Assembly (NCBI GenBank): GCA_910584065.1
Contig: CAJTZN010000013.1
Span: forward strand, 1-64,000
Direction of reading: 5' to 3'
DNA length: 64,000 nt
Origin: an uncultured Eubacterium sp.
Lineage (GTDB): Bacteria; Bacillota; Clostridia; Lachnospirales; Lachnospiraceae
Position numbers and translations under genes: made by a program. Below the pieces are notes generated by a model. The model did not search any database, was not told where the DNA came from, and saw only the letters and a list, made by a program, of their open reading frames with translations. This document shows positions 48,926 to 57,648 of the stretch, piece by piece (positions within the stretch are counted from its first letter, which is position 1; the number at the start of each line of letters is the position of its first letter).

Positions 48926-49663
48926 ATGAAACAACGATTGATGGATTTGGCCAATCGATGCTATCAGAATGGGCATTATACGTTTTCGCATTTTTTGTCG
49001 GCGTCGGAAATGGACGAGTTTTTTCAGATGAAAAAAGAATTGGCGTTTGTGCCTTACACGGCATTTGGCGGGAGTGAAGCGGCGGAGCGGCAGGTTCTGC
49101 GGTTTGGGAGTGAAGAGATGTTTGGATATGAGGAGGCGTTTCCGGTTTGCTGCATTTCGTGCCGGCCGGTCATGCCGAAATTCGCGGAGGACCTCAGCCA
49201 CCGGGACGTTCTGGGGGCATTGATGAATCTGGGGATCGAGCGGGATGTGATCGGTGATATATTCGTGAGGGAAAAGGAATGTTATTTCTTCTGCCTGGAC
49301 AATATGAAACCATATATTTGTCAAAATTTGAGAAAGATTCGTCATACAAATGTAGTATGCGAGGAGGCGGACGGACTGCCCGAGGCGTTTTCGCCGGTCA
49401 GGAAACGGGAGGAGCATATCGTTTCGTCCGAGCGGTGTGATGCCCTGCTTTCCAAAGTGTACCATCTTTCGCGGGGCAAATGCATTCCGCTCTTTCAGGA
49501 AAAGAAGGTATTTGTCAACAGCAGGCAGTATGAAAATAACAGCGGCGTGCTCAGAGAGGGTGATATTGTCAGTGTGCGCGGATTTGGAAAATTTGTATAT
49601 CGGGGAGTCGTGCGTGAAACGAAAAAGGGAAGGGTCACTGTGGCGATAGAAAAATATGTATGA
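48926..49663 (+). CDS. ylmH: YlmH/S4-domain RNA-binding protein
   Basis: A 245-residue protein of the YlmH family, with an N-terminal region like the family (YTFSHFLSASEMDEFF), a middle domain with HRDVLGALMNLGIERDVIGDI, and a C-terminal S4 RNA-binding domain (GKCIPLFQEKKVFVNSRQYE, LREGDIVSVRGFGKF). In Firmicutes, family members sit near cell-division genes or take part in rescue of stalled 50S subunits. Here it is outside a division cluster. AGGAG is at good spacing before the ATG. The papain-fold gene follows after 12 nt, so both may be co-transcribed. Confidence 0.88.
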   Translation: MKQRLMDLANRCYQNGHYTFSHFLSASEMDEFFQMKKELAFVPYTAFGGSEAAERQVLRFGSEEMFGYEEAFPVCCISCRPVMPKFAEDLSHRDVLGALMNLGIERDVIGDIFVREKECYFFCLDNMKPYICQNLRKIRHTNVVCEEADGLPEAFSPVRKREEHIVSSERCDALLSKVYHLSRGKCIPLFQEKKVFVNSRQYENNSGVLREGDIVSVRGFGKFVYRGVVRETKKGRVTVAIEKYV

Positions 49664-49675
49664 GGATGGATGTGG

Positions 49676-50512
49676 ATGGACAGGCGAAAAGGAATTCTTC
49701 TTTTTATGGCGGCGGCGATCGCGCTGCTTTTGATCTTTGGAAAAAATGAAAAGCCTGGCGGAGAGAAAGACCCGACTGTCGTGGCGGGGCCGGAGTGGCA
49801 TGGCAGGATTCCGGTCGTATCGGAAGAGGCGGTACAGGCGGAGCCGGAGCCGACGCAGAACCCGGAAGAGGCGGTCTATTCCTTTCTGCAGGGGCCGAAA
49901 TCGTGGAAAGAGGGACGTGAGTGGTCTGGGAAATGGGGAAAAGAATACTACGACGGCGGTTCGTTTGGCGCATTTGGATGCGGGTTTTGCTGTATGGCTA
50001 ATATGTATTCTACATTGACAGAATATAAGTGCACGCCGGTCGATATGTATACATGGACGAAAAAGAATACATCATACGGAGGCGGAGGGGCGGTTGCCTG
50101 GCCGTTCATGCGAAAGATCATGTCGGATATTGGTTTTACCGTAAAATTAGGGGAGAAGCCGCCGACGTATAGGGAATTTCGGACGGAGATCGAACAGGCG
50201 CAATCAATGCTCGTTCTTATCTCAAGTTACAACGATGATAGTTACTGGCAGGATACGCCGGGGCATTATGTGACGCTGTTTTTATATGACCGTGAAACAG
50301 AAAAGGCGTTTCTCACGGATTCAGGCGACCCGGAGCACAACCGCAGCTGGATTTCGCTGAAGCTGATCTATAAGGCGCTCAAGACGAGCAGTGATTTTCA
50401 GTATATGTCGGTTCTTTCCTATGAAAAAGAAAATGATACATGGAAACATAAGTCAGTTAAAGGAACATGGGTCAGGCCGCAGGTGCTGGCGCAGGCCAAG
50501 GCCCAGGAATAA
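49676..50512 (+). CDS. Secreted C39-like (papain-fold) peptidase or peptidase-like protein
   Basis: A 278-residue protein with an N-terminal membrane helix (about 6-22, ILLFMAAAIALLLIF), a Pro/Glu linker and a papain-like fold. The Cys candidate lies in FGAFGCGFCCMANMY (about 100-108), the His in TPGHYVTLFLY (about 195), and an acidic residue in TDSGDP. This is the arrangement of C39-like peptidases that act outside the cell; it is unrelated to bacteriocin transporters here. The start is ATG 49676 or 49670; GAGGATGG favours the later one by spacing. It overlaps no neighbour; dtd starts 29 nt downstream. Confidence 0.75.
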   Translation: MDRRKGILLFMAAAIALLLIFGKNEKPGGEKDPTVVAGPEWHGRIPVVSEEAVQAEPEPTQNPEEAVYSFLQGPKSWKEGREWSGKWGKEYYDGGSFGAFGCGFCCMANMYSTLTEYKCTPVDMYTWTKKNTSYGGGGAVAWPFMRKIMSDIGFTVKLGEKPPTYREFRTEIEQAQSMLVLISSYNDDSYWQDTPGHYVTLFLYDRETEKAFLTDSGDPEHNRSWISLKLIYKALKTSSDFQYMSVLSYEKENDTWKHKSVKGTWVRPQVLAQAKAQE

Positions 50513-50540
50513 AGGTTTTGAACAGAAAAGAGGATGGAAC

Positions 50541-50993
50541 ATGAGATTTATCATACAGAGGGTACAGCACGCATCGGTAACGATTGAGGGAGAAGTGAAG
50601 GGGAAGATCGGAAAGGGTTTTTTAGTCCTCGTCGGAATCGGTTTGGATGACGACGAACAAGTGGCGGATAAACTTGTGCAGAAACTCGTGCAGATGCGTA
50701 TCTTTGAAGATGAAAACGGGAAGACCAACCTGGCACTGAAAGATGTGGGAGGGGAGATGCTTATCGTTTCGCAGTTTACGCTGTACGCGGACTGCAGGAA
50801 GGGAAACCGTCCTTCCTTTACGAGGGCGGGGAAGCCGGATCAGGCACAGAAATTATATGAATATATTATCCAGAAGTGCCGGCAGGAGATTCCGGTAGTG
50901 GAACAGGGGGAATTCGGCGCCGATATGAAGGTGGAACTTTTGAATGACGGGCCGTTTACCGTTTTACTCGATAGTGCGGAGGTCATGGCATGA
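50541..50993 (+). CDS. dtd: D-aminoacyl-tRNA deacylase
   Basis: It removes D-amino acids or glycine wrongly attached to tRNA. The 150-residue protein has the family motifs SQFTLYADC (catalytic-site Ser-Gln) and the C-terminal NDGPFTVLLDS, matching NxGPxT except for Phe at a position that is usually Val. It also has the N-terminal MRFIIQRVQHASVTI. Length is normal. The start is ATG 50541 after AGAGGATGG; the long upstream frame from 50391 lies in the previous gene. Its stop overlaps the start of the nuclease gene (ATGA at 50990-50993), so the two are translationally coupled. Confidence 0.95.
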   Translation: MRFIIQRVQHASVTIEGEVKGKIGKGFLVLVGIGLDDDEQVADKLVQKLVQMRIFEDENGKTNLALKDVGGEMLIVSQFTLYADCRKGNRPSFTRAGKPDQAQKLYEYIIQKCRQEIPVVEQGEFGADMKVELLNDGPFTVLLDSAEVMA

Positions 50994-51871
50994 AACGTAT
51001 TATTACACTACTGGCGGCCGTCTGTCTGCTCATTGCCGGATGCAGCGGTGCGGATATACTGTCAGATCAAAATGAAGGTTCCGGTGGAGCGGTCCCATCG
51101 GTCTCCTTGCAGCAGATTCCATCCTATGAGGGGGAACCTTATGTGGTGGTCAATGACAACCAGCCGGCATTTGATGAGGAAACCGGAGGGGATTCGTTTG
51201 AGACATATGCGGAGCTGGACGGTCTCGGGCGGTGTGGGACGGCCTATGCAAAGATCGGGAAAGATTTGATGCCGACGGAAAAGCGGGGAAATATTAGTCC
51301 GGTTAAGCCGTCCGGATGGCAGACGGCAAAATATGACAGTGTAGAGGGCAAATATTTGTACAACCGCTGTCACCTGATCGGGTTCCAGCTATCTGGAGAA
51401 AATGCAAACGAACGGAATCTGATCACGGGAACACGCTATTTAAACGTGGAGGGGATGCTTCCTTTTGAAAACCAGGTCGCGGAGTATGTCCGAACGACGG
51501 GAAACCACGTGCTTTACCGGGTGACACCGCTGTATGAGGGGGACGATCTCGTCGCCCGCGGTGTGCAGATGGAAGCGAAGTCGGTCGAGGATGGCGGCAC
51601 AGCGGTCTGTTTTAATATTTTCGCGTTCAACAGCCAGCCGGGTATCACGATTGATTATGCGACAGGAGAGAGCCATTTGACGGGGGAGGGAGAAGCGGAC
51701 CAGAGAGCGGATGGATCCTATTATGTGCTAAACACAAACACACGTAAATATCATCTGCCGTCCTGTTCCAGTGTGGGGGAAATGAAGGGAGAGAGCAGGG
51801 AAGATTACACAGGCACGAAATCGGAACTGGAAGCGGCAGGGTACGAACCGTGCGGCCGCTGCCGGCCATAA
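50990..51871 (+). CDS. Lipoprotein DNA/RNA non-specific endonuclease with Ada-like zinc domain
   Basis: A 293-residue surface nuclease. The signal ends in lipobox LIAGC (Cys 18). The catalytic beta-beta-alpha-metal core is seen as YLYNRCHLIGFQL (His about 128, in place of the textbook DRGH) followed by NERNLITGTRYLNVEGM, with the Asn that binds magnesium, and continues to FNIFAFNSQPGITIDY. The last 50 residues (NTNTRKYHLPSCSSV ... GYEPCGRCRP) match the Ada-type Cys-rich zinc-binding fold found at the end of several secreted nucleases. It could serve in nutrient scavenging or DNA uptake; that is inference. It is coupled to dtd by a 4-nt overlap. The riboflavin leader follows. Confidence 0.86.
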   Translation: MKRIITLLAAVCLLIAGCSGADILSDQNEGSGGAVPSVSLQQIPSYEGEPYVVVNDNQPAFDEETGGDSFETYAELDGLGRCGTAYAKIGKDLMPTEKRGNISPVKPSGWQTAKYDSVEGKYLYNRCHLIGFQLSGENANERNLITGTRYLNVEGMLPFENQVAEYVRTTGNHVLYRVTPLYEGDDLVARGVQMEAKSVEDGGTAVCFNIFAFNSQPGITIDYATGESHLTGEGEADQRADGSYYVLNTNTRKYHLPSCSSVGEMKGESREDYTGTKSELEAAGYEPCGRCRP

Positions 51872-51925
51872 GGGAAAATACAGTGAGTATACAGTGAAAA
51901 TCTCTCGTAAAATATGTTGAACCCC

Positions 51926-51954
51926 TTGTAATACATAAAAATGTGTGCTATGAT
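51926..51954 (+). promoter_or_regulatory. Promoter of the riboflavin operon
   Basis: TTGTAA (51926-51931) and TATGAT (51949-51954) with 17 nt between, placing the transcription start at the first bases of the FMN riboswitch. Confidence 0.65.
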
Positions 51955-51962
51955 AGATACGT

Positions 51963-52092
51963 TGATTCTTCGGGGCGAGGTGAAATTCCTCACCGGCGGT
52001 TACAGCCCGCGACCGGTATCGGACAGAGCAGTCGGATACCGCTGATTTGGTGAAATTCCAAAGCCGACAGTATAGTCTGGATGAGAGAAGAT
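51963..52092 (+). ncRNA. FMN riboswitch (RFN element)
   Basis: The conserved core is plain to see: TTCGGGGCGAGG, TGAAATTCCTCACCGGCGGT, the GCCCGCGACC segment, the second TGAAATTCC with AAAGCCGACAGT, and the closing AGTCTGGATGAGAGAAGA. It binds flavin mononucleotide. A terminator 35 nt further on suggests that FMN binding stops transcription before ribD. The remainder of 51872-52216 contains only the promoter, this RNA and the terminator. Confidence 0.96.
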
Positions 52093-52127
52093 GGTATCGG
52101 ATTTTTTTGAATGGAGTAGATACTGCG

Positions 52128-52156
52128 GAACCCCGGAATTTTCGGGGTTCTTTTTT
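52128..52156 (+). terminator. Riboswitch-controlled terminator before ribD
   Basis: GAACCCCG (52128-52135) pairs fully with CGGGGTTC (52143-52150) around a 7-nt loop and is followed by six T. It lies between the FMN riboswitch and the ribD ribosome-binding site, the standard attenuation layout. Confidence 0.9.
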
Positions 52157-52216
52157 GTTAAAGAAACATTTGCAAGTGGAACATTTGTCATCTACGGAAC
52201 CGGAAGGGAGGACACG

Positions 52217-53356
52217 ATGGATCGTAATGAAGCATGTCGTAAAGCATGTCATGAAACGTATATGAAACGGGCGCTCGAACTGGCACAGACGGCGATGGGG
52301 CGCACGTCCCCGAACCCGATGGTCGGATGCGTTGTCGTAAAAAACGGGAGCATCGTGGCGGAGGGGTGTCATGAGAAATATGGGGCGTTCCACGCAGAGC
52401 GTAACGCGCTGACAACGTGTGACGGGGATGTGGGCGGCGCCGATCTTTACGTGACGCTCGAGCCGTGCTGCCATCAGGGAAAAACGCCACCCTGTACGGA
52501 TATTATCATCGAAAAACAGATCGGGCGCGTATTTGTCGGGGCGATGGATCCGAATCCGAAGGTGGCGGGAAACGGCGTCAGGATCCTGCGGGCGCATGGG
52601 ATCGACGTTGTGACAGGGGTATTGGAACAGGAGTGTCTGGCGCTCAACGAGATCTTTTTTCACTACATCCGCTCCAGCGTGCCATTTGTGGCGATGAAAT
52701 ACGCGATGACACTTGACGGAAAGATTGCGGCTTGCACGGGAGACTCAAAGTGGGTCACGGGTGAAAAAGCCAGGGAACACGTGCAGCTGCTGCGGAAAAA
52801 GTACGCGTCGATCATGGTTGGCGTCGATACGGTCATAGCGGATGATCCGATGCTGAACTGCCGGATGTGGGAGGGTGTGGATCCCGTGCGGGTGATCTGC
52901 GATTCCCATTTGCGCATTCCGCTGGAGAGCCAGATTGTCCGGACGGCAGGGGACATAAAGACCATTGTGGCATACGCAGGAGGAGAGGACAGACAGAAGG
53001 TGCGCGACCTGGAAAAGCAAGAACAGAAAGTACGCCAATTGGAAGCTTCCGGCCTGGAATTGCTGAAAGCGGGAGATGGAAGCCGGGTGTCGCTGGAGGA
53101 GTTGATCCGGCAGTTAGGCAGGAGGAATATTGACAGCGTGCTGGTCGAGGGCGGCGGCAGCATTCACGGTTCGCTGCTGGAGACGGGACTTGTCAACCGG
53201 GTCTATGCGTATATCGCGCCGAAACTGATCGGCGGGAAGGACGCGAAATCCCCGGTAGAGGGAAACGGGATCTGCGAGATGGCGGCGGCGAAGAAGCTTT
53301 CTGATATGACCGTGATGCAGCTGGGAGAGGATCTGTGCGTGACCGGACTTCTGTAG
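52217..53356 (+). CDS. ribD: Bifunctional riboflavin deaminase/reductase
   Basis: It carries out the deamination and the side-chain reduction steps of riboflavin synthesis. The 379-residue protein has the N-terminal deaminase with zinc motif GAFHAERNAL and PCCHQGKTPPC, and a C-terminal reductase with AMTLDGKIAACTGDSKWVTG and VEGGGSIHGSLL. Both catalytic domains look complete. The start is ATG 52217, 5-6 nt after AAGGGAGG; the longer frame from 52091 passes through the terminator and is rejected. It is the first gene of the FMN-controlled operon ribD-ribE-ribBA-ribH. Confidence 0.95.
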   Translation: MDRNEACRKACHETYMKRALELAQTAMGRTSPNPMVGCVVVKNGSIVAEGCHEKYGAFHAERNALTTCDGDVGGADLYVTLEPCCHQGKTPPCTDIIIEKQIGRVFVGAMDPNPKVAGNGVRILRAHGIDVVTGVLEQECLALNEIFFHYIRSSVPFVAMKYAMTLDGKIAACTGDSKWVTGEKAREHVQLLRKKYASIMVGVDTVIADDPMLNCRMWEGVDPVRVICDSHLRIPLESQIVRTAGDIKTIVAYAGGEDRQKVRDLEKQEQKVRQLEASGLELLKAGDGSRVSLEELIRQLGRRNIDSVLVEGGGSIHGSLLETGLVNRVYAYIAPKLIGGKDAKSPVEGNGICEMAAAKKLSDMTVMQLGEDLCVTGLL

Positions 53357-53395
53357 AAGCGGCGGGGTAAGTAAGGAAAAAAGTGAGGAACGGAT

Positions 53396-54058
53396 ATGTT
53401 TACAGGAATCATTGAGGAAATCGGAACGATTGGATCCGTACGCAAGGGGACGCAGTCGGCGGTTCTCGAGATCCGGTGCAGCCATGTACTGGAGGGAACA
53501 AAGATCGGGGACAGCATCGCGGTAAATGGCGTCTGTCTGACTGTCACAAATCTGAGCGGGCATGGATTTACGGCGGATGTCATGGCCGAAACGATGGCGC
53601 GCAGCTCCCTGGGGATGCTGGGGAAGAACAGCCGCGTGAACCTCGAGCGGGCGATGGCAGCGGACGGCCGGTTTGGCGGCCATATTGTGGCGGGTCATAT
53701 TGACGGGACGGGGAAAGTCATGGACATCACAAAAGATGAAACTGCGGTCTGGTACCGGATTGCGGCGGCGGAAAACATTCTCCGGTATGTCGTGGAAAAA
53801 GGTTCCATCGCGATCGACGGCATCAGTTTAACGGTCGCGCGCGTGGCGGACCGGGACTTTTCCGTATCGGTCATCCCGCACACGCAGGGACAGACAAATC
53901 TGGCAGACCGGCAGACCAGGGACATCGTGAACCTGGAATGCGACATCGTGGGGAAATACATTGAAAAGCTGTGCCATCCGGGTGCGGGGCCGGCAGGGAG
54001 CCATGCGGAACAGAGCCGCCTGTCGCAAGAATTTCTCATGAAAAACGGGTTTATGTAA
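53396..54058 (+). CDS. ribE: Riboflavin synthase, alpha subunit
   Basis: It converts two molecules of 6,7-dimethyl-8-ribityllumazine to riboflavin and the pyrimidinedione. The 220-residue protein is an internally duplicated two-barrel enzyme starting MFTGIIEEIGTI; each half has a lumazine-binding repeat (SIAVNGVCLTV in the first, SIAIDGISLTV in the second) and the first half ends GGHIVAGHIDGTG. Length is typical. A good site precedes the ATG at 53396. ribBA follows after 66 nt, through a purine-rich spacer with a repeated GGTTAGG. Confidence 0.95.
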   Translation: MFTGIIEEIGTIGSVRKGTQSAVLEIRCSHVLEGTKIGDSIAVNGVCLTVTNLSGHGFTADVMAETMARSSLGMLGKNSRVNLERAMAADGRFGGHIVAGHIDGTGKVMDITKDETAVWYRIAAAENILRYVVEKGSIAIDGISLTVARVADRDFSVSVIPHTQGQTNLADRQTRDIVNLECDIVGKYIEKLCHPGAGPAGSHAEQSRLSQEFLMKNGFM

Positions 54059-54124
54059 GAAAAATGGGAAAGATAAGAGGTTAGGTAAGGGGTTAGGCAG
54101 ATAGAAGAAAGGAAGGTTGGAACA

Positions 54125-55345
54125 ATGGCGGACGAACAGTTTGGTAAGCTGGAGCAGGCACTGCAGGATCTGAGGGACGGGAAGCTGATTCTTGTCATTG
54201 ATGATCCGGAAAGGGAAAACGAGGGAGACCTGATCTGCGCGGCGGAGCACGCCACGCCAGAAAATGTCAACGCGATGGCGAGTCTTGCCAAAGGATTGAT
54301 CTGTATGCCGATGAGCCGGGAGCGCTGTGAGCTGCTCGGTCTTTCGCAGATGGTGGAGGTGAATACGGACAATCACGCCACGGCGTTTACCGTGTCGATC
54401 GACCACGTGGAGACGACGACGGGAATATCCGCGTTTGAGCGGTCGCTGACGGCGATGAAGACCGTGGAAGACGGCGTACGGCCCGAAGAGTTCCGGAGGC
54501 CCGGGCACATGTTCCCGCTCGAGGCCAGGCAGGGCGGCGTGCTGAAACGCGCGGGACACACCGAGGCGACGGTCGATCTCATGAAGCTGGCGGGATTAAA
54601 AGACTGCGGCCTCTGCTGTGAGATCATGCGGGAGGACGGGACGATGATGCGGACGACCGAGCTTCTCTCGTTTGCAAAAGAACACGGTTACACGGTGATC
54701 ACGGTCGAGGAGATCATCCGCCGGCGTTTGGAAACAGAAAGCCTTGTACGCAAAGAGGCAAAGGCAAAGCTGCCCACGAAATTCGGGGAATTTGACATAC
54801 ACGGATATGAAAATAAACTGAACGGCGAACATCACGTCGCGCTTACGATGGGGGATGTATCGAACGGGGAGCCGATCCTGTGCCGCGTGCATTCGGAGTG
54901 CCTGACCGGAGATGTCTTTGGCTCCAAACGGTGCGACTGCGGGGAGCAGCTCGAGAGCGCGATGAAAATGATCGCAGCCGAGGGGCGCGGCATCCTTCTC
55001 TATATGCGGCAGGAGGGCCGGGGGATCGGCCTGATCAACAAATTGAAGGCGTACGAGCTGCAGGAGCAGGGGTACGACACGGTCGAGGCCAATATCAAAC
55101 TCGGATTTGCGCCGGATCTGCGCGAATACGGCATCGGCGCGCAGATTTTGTGCGACCTCGGCGTGAAACAGCTGCGGCTGCTGACGAACAATCCGACCAA
55201 AATCGCCGGATTGAGCGGATACGGCATCCGCATCGTGGAGCGTGTCCCGATCCAGATTGCACCGGGCAAGGAAGATTTTAAATATCTGCTGACAAAGCAG
55301 GAAAAAATGCAGCATATGACGAATTATAAGAGGCCGCAGAGTTGA
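54125..55345 (+). CDS. ribBA: 3,4-dihydroxy-2-butanone 4-phosphate synthase / GTP cyclohydrolase II
   Basis: A fusion of the two entry enzymes of riboflavin synthesis. The 406-residue protein has the DHBP synthase domain (about 1-205) with DDPERENEGDL and the HTEATVDLMKLAG segment, then the GTP cyclohydrolase II domain with the zinc Cys in ECLTGDVFGSKRCDCG, the RQEGRGIGL loop and LLTNNPTKIAGL. All active-site motifs are present in both halves. GGAAGG precedes the ATG. Between it and ribH lies a 137-nt gap with tandem repeats. Confidence 0.95.
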   Translation: MADEQFGKLEQALQDLRDGKLILVIDDPERENEGDLICAAEHATPENVNAMASLAKGLICMPMSRERCELLGLSQMVEVNTDNHATAFTVSIDHVETTTGISAFERSLTAMKTVEDGVRPEEFRRPGHMFPLEARQGGVLKRAGHTEATVDLMKLAGLKDCGLCCEIMREDGTMMRTTELLSFAKEHGYTVITVEEIIRRRLETESLVRKEAKAKLPTKFGEFDIHGYENKLNGEHHVALTMGDVSNGEPILCRVHSECLTGDVFGSKRCDCGEQLESAMKMIAAEGRGILLYMRQEGRGIGLINKLKAYELQEQGYDTVEANIKLGFAPDLREYGIGAQILCDLGVKQLRLLTNNPTKIAGLSGYGIRIVERVPIQIAPGKEDFKYLLTKQEKMQHMTNYKRPQS

Positions 55346-55362
55346 TTTTGTGACAGAGTAAA

Positions 55363-55448
55363 GGCGTTCGCCCGAATGGGTGTCCGTCCAAATGGGCGTT
55401 CGCCCGAAGGGTGTCCGCCCGAGGGGTGTTTGCCCGGAGGGTGTTGCC
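55363..55448 (+). repeat. Six degenerate tandem units, 15-16 bp, between ribBA and ribH
   Basis: Units start at 55363, 55379, 55395, 55410, 55425 and 55440 with the pattern GGYGTYCGYCCRAA(T)G. Some can form the small hairpin GGGCGTTCGCCC. They end about 35 nt before the ribH start. Confidence 0.8.
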
Positions 55449-55482
55449 TTGTCGCGTAAATGTATAGAAATGGAGGAAAATC

Positions 55483-55950
55483 ATGAAGATTTTAGAAGGA
55501 AATGTAGTAGGAAAAGGAATGAAGGTGGGCATTGTAGCTGCCCGGTTTAACGAATTCATCGTATCAAAGCTCGTGAGTGGTGCGGAGGACGCGCTTCGCA
55601 GACATGATGTCGATACGGAAGGCGACGTCGAACTGGCTTGGGTGCCGGGCGCATTTGAAATCCCGCTGACGGCGCAGAAGATGGCGGAATCCGGAAAATA
55701 CGACGCAGTCATCTGTCTCGGGGCTGTGATCAAGGGTTCGACGACGCACTATGATTATGTGTGTGCCGAGGTGAGCAAGGGAGTGGCAGCCGTTGGACTG
55801 AAAACGGGCGTGCCCACGATTTTTGGCGTGCTCACGACCGACAATATCGAGCAGGCGATCGAACGTGCCGGGACAAAGGCCGGAAATAAAGGTTATGACG
55901 CGGCGACGACGGCGATCGAGATGGTAAATCTCATGAAACGGTTTTCGTAA
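55483..55950 (+). CDS. ribH: 6,7-dimethyl-8-ribityllumazine synthase
   Basis: It condenses the ribityl pyrimidine with dihydroxybutanone phosphate, the substrate step for RibE. The 155-residue protein has the family motifs ARFNEFIVSKLV, WVPGAFEIPLTAQKM, the loop CLGAVIKGSTTHYDYV (with the phosphate-binding GST and the catalytic His) and FGVLTTDNIEQA. Such proteins assemble as pentamers or 60-mers. GGAGG precedes the ATG. It is the last gene of the riboflavin operon; the radical SAM gene starts 22 nt later and may be read through. Confidence 0.96.
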   Translation: MKILEGNVVGKGMKVGIVAARFNEFIVSKLVSGAEDALRRHDVDTEGDVELAWVPGAFEIPLTAQKMAESGKYDAVICLGAVIKGSTTHYDYVCAEVSKGVAAVGLKTGVPTIFGVLTTDNIEQAIERAGTKAGNKGYDAATTAIEMVNLMKRFS

Positions 55951-55972
55951 GAGCGGAGGGGAGTGGCGGATT

Positions 55973-56578
55973 GTGATGACGATTTTGTATCCTTTATATG
56001 GGAACCTGTATGTGAATATGACGAACCGCTGTCCGTGCGCGTGTACGTTCTGTCTGCGGAACAACGGGGATGAACTGAATGGATCGGGCAGCCTGTGGCT
56101 GGAGAGGGAGCCGGACGTCGCCGAAGTGAAGGCGGCCTTTGACCAGTTCCCGCCAGACAGCTATCGGGATATCGTGTTCTGCGGATACGGGGAACCGACT
56201 GAGCGGCTGGAAGACCTGCTGGAGGTCGCCGCTTTTGCGAAAGAGAAATTTGCTAAAAAGATCCGCGTAAACACGAACGGACTGGCAAACCTCATTCACG
56301 GAAAAGACGTCACGCCGATGTTTAAGGGGGTCGTCGATGTCGTATCGATCAGCCTGAACACGCCGGATCCGGAAGAGTATCTCCGGCTGACGAGGAGCCG
56401 GTTTGGAAAGGGTTCGTTTGAGGCGATGCTGGCGTTTGCCCGGGATGTAAAAAAATATGTCTCCAGTGTCGTTCTGACGACAGTGGAGACAACGATCACG
56501 AAAGCGGAAGAGGATCAGTGCAGGAAGATCTGTGAAGATCTCGGTGTCACATACCGCATCCGGTCGTTCGAGAAATAG
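55973..56578 (+). CDS. Radical SAM protein, TatD-associated family
   Basis: A 201-residue radical SAM protein with the cluster motif MTNRCPCACTFCLRN (C-x3-C-x2-C with an extra Cys), the glycine-rich strand VFCGYGEPTE, and NTNGLAN. It resembles the short radical SAM family often next to tatD; no tatD is present here. Its biochemical role is unknown. The start is GTG 55973 or ATG 55976, after GGAGGGGAG. It begins 22 nt after ribH and ends 4 nt from the convergent LysR gene, with no terminator between them. Confidence 0.85.
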   Translation: MMTILYPLYGNLYVNMTNRCPCACTFCLRNNGDELNGSGSLWLEREPDVAEVKAAFDQFPPDSYRDIVFCGYGEPTERLEDLLEVAAFAKEKFAKKIRVNTNGLANLIHGKDVTPMFKGVVDVVSISLNTPDPEEYLRLTRSRFGKGSFEAMLAFARDVKKYVSSVVLTTVETTITKAEEDQCRKICEDLGVTYRIRSFEK

Positions 56579-56582
56579 GAGC

Positions 56583-57560
56583 TTACATTTGAGCGGGGAT
56601 GTTCCACGTCCCGTAGCCGATCAGTTTTCGCAGCATCTCGAGAAACCGTTTCGTTGCCGCGGAGACATCCCGGCCGATGCGCATCGCAAAGACGATATTT
56701 TGCATGGCGTGGATATAATCCAGTTTGTAGTAGTTGAGATGGCTTTTGAAACCGCCGTGAAAAATGAGGGAATCCGGGATGATGGCGACCGCGATCCCCT
56801 CATCGGCCCAGCGGAACGCCGTTTCGATATTGTCCACGGTAGAGATGTATTTTGGCGTAAAAGAAGCTTCGCGCAAAATATCGGAATGGCATTTATAAAA
56901 GCAGTTGCCGGGTTTTACGCCGATCAATTGAACGTGTTCGCATTGGTCGAGGGAGGCGGGAGCCGCCTGGAAAAAGGCATGCGTTTCGTTTCCAATATCT
57001 TCCGCTGTGAGAGCGTTGCTGCCCAGCGCGTCATTCAGAGGATGCTCTTTTGGAACAGCCAGATAATGGGCTTCCGTAAACAGCGTTTCACAGTGGAACA
57101 GATTCTTTTCGAAATAATCATTTTCAATACAAAAATCAATCTTGCCCGATTCGAGACTGGCTTTCAGCCGGTTTACGTTGTCGGTCACGATTTCCAGTTC
57201 GACACCGGGATAGGTTGAAATAAATTCCTTGATCACTTTGGGTAGAAGATGGGTTGCCCGGAAGGAGGATGTTCCGATCACCAGCTTTCCGGTGCGCAGT
57301 TCTGTCAGATCGGTAAGCTGACGCTGAAAATTCACATAGTCCTGTTTTACTTTCTGTAATGCTTTTACATATAGTTCACCTTCCGGCGTGAGGGTGATTG
57401 GGCCATTTCCCCTGTTAAAGATCGTGATCCTCAATTGCTGTTCTTTCTTCCGCACGTACTGGCTGAGCGCGGACTGCGTCATAAAGAGCTGCTCGGCCGC
57501 TTTGGAGAAATTCTTTTCCCTGGCAAGTGTAAGTATATATTCAATGTGCTGCATATTCAT
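56583..57560 (-). CDS. LysR-family transcriptional regulator
   Basis: A 325-residue regulator. The winged helix-turn-helix is at about residues 3-62 (IEYILTLAREKNFSKAAEQL and TQSALSQYVRKKE) and the effector domain of the periplasmic-binding fold fills about 90-300, starting GKLVIGTSSFRATHLLP. The ligand is unknown. The start is ATG 57560, 7 nt after GAGGAGG on the minus strand. It is divergent from the secreted esterase gene (57722); LysR regulators often control the divergent neighbour, so control of the esterase is a reasonable hypothesis. The 161-nt gap holds the esterase promoter. Confidence 0.92.
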   Translation of the reverse strand: MNMQHIEYILTLAREKNFSKAAEQLFMTQSALSQYVRKKEQQLRITIFNRGNGPITLTPEGELYVKALQKVKQDYVNFQRQLTDLTELRTGKLVIGTSSFRATHLLPKVIKEFISTYPGVELEIVTDNVNRLKASLESGKIDFCIENDYFEKNLFHCETLFTEAHYLAVPKEHPLNDALGSNALTAEDIGNETHAFFQAAPASLDQCEHVQLIGVKPGNCFYKCHSDILREASFTPKYISTVDNIETAFRWADEGIAVAIIPDSLIFHGGFKSHLNYYKLDYIHAMQNIVFAMRIGRDVSAATKRFLEMLRKLIGYGTWNIPAQM

Positions 57561-57648
57561 CCTCATACCTCCTCACAAAAACTATTATACCGAAACCAAT
57601 TTTAAAACTCAATAAGTTTTTTTAATATAAAGTATCAAAAAACGAAGA

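Noticed and set aside
48815..49801. A 328-codon minus-strand frame over ylmH
   Set aside because: The ylmH protein is well supported on the plus strand; the minus frame lacks start signals and motifs.
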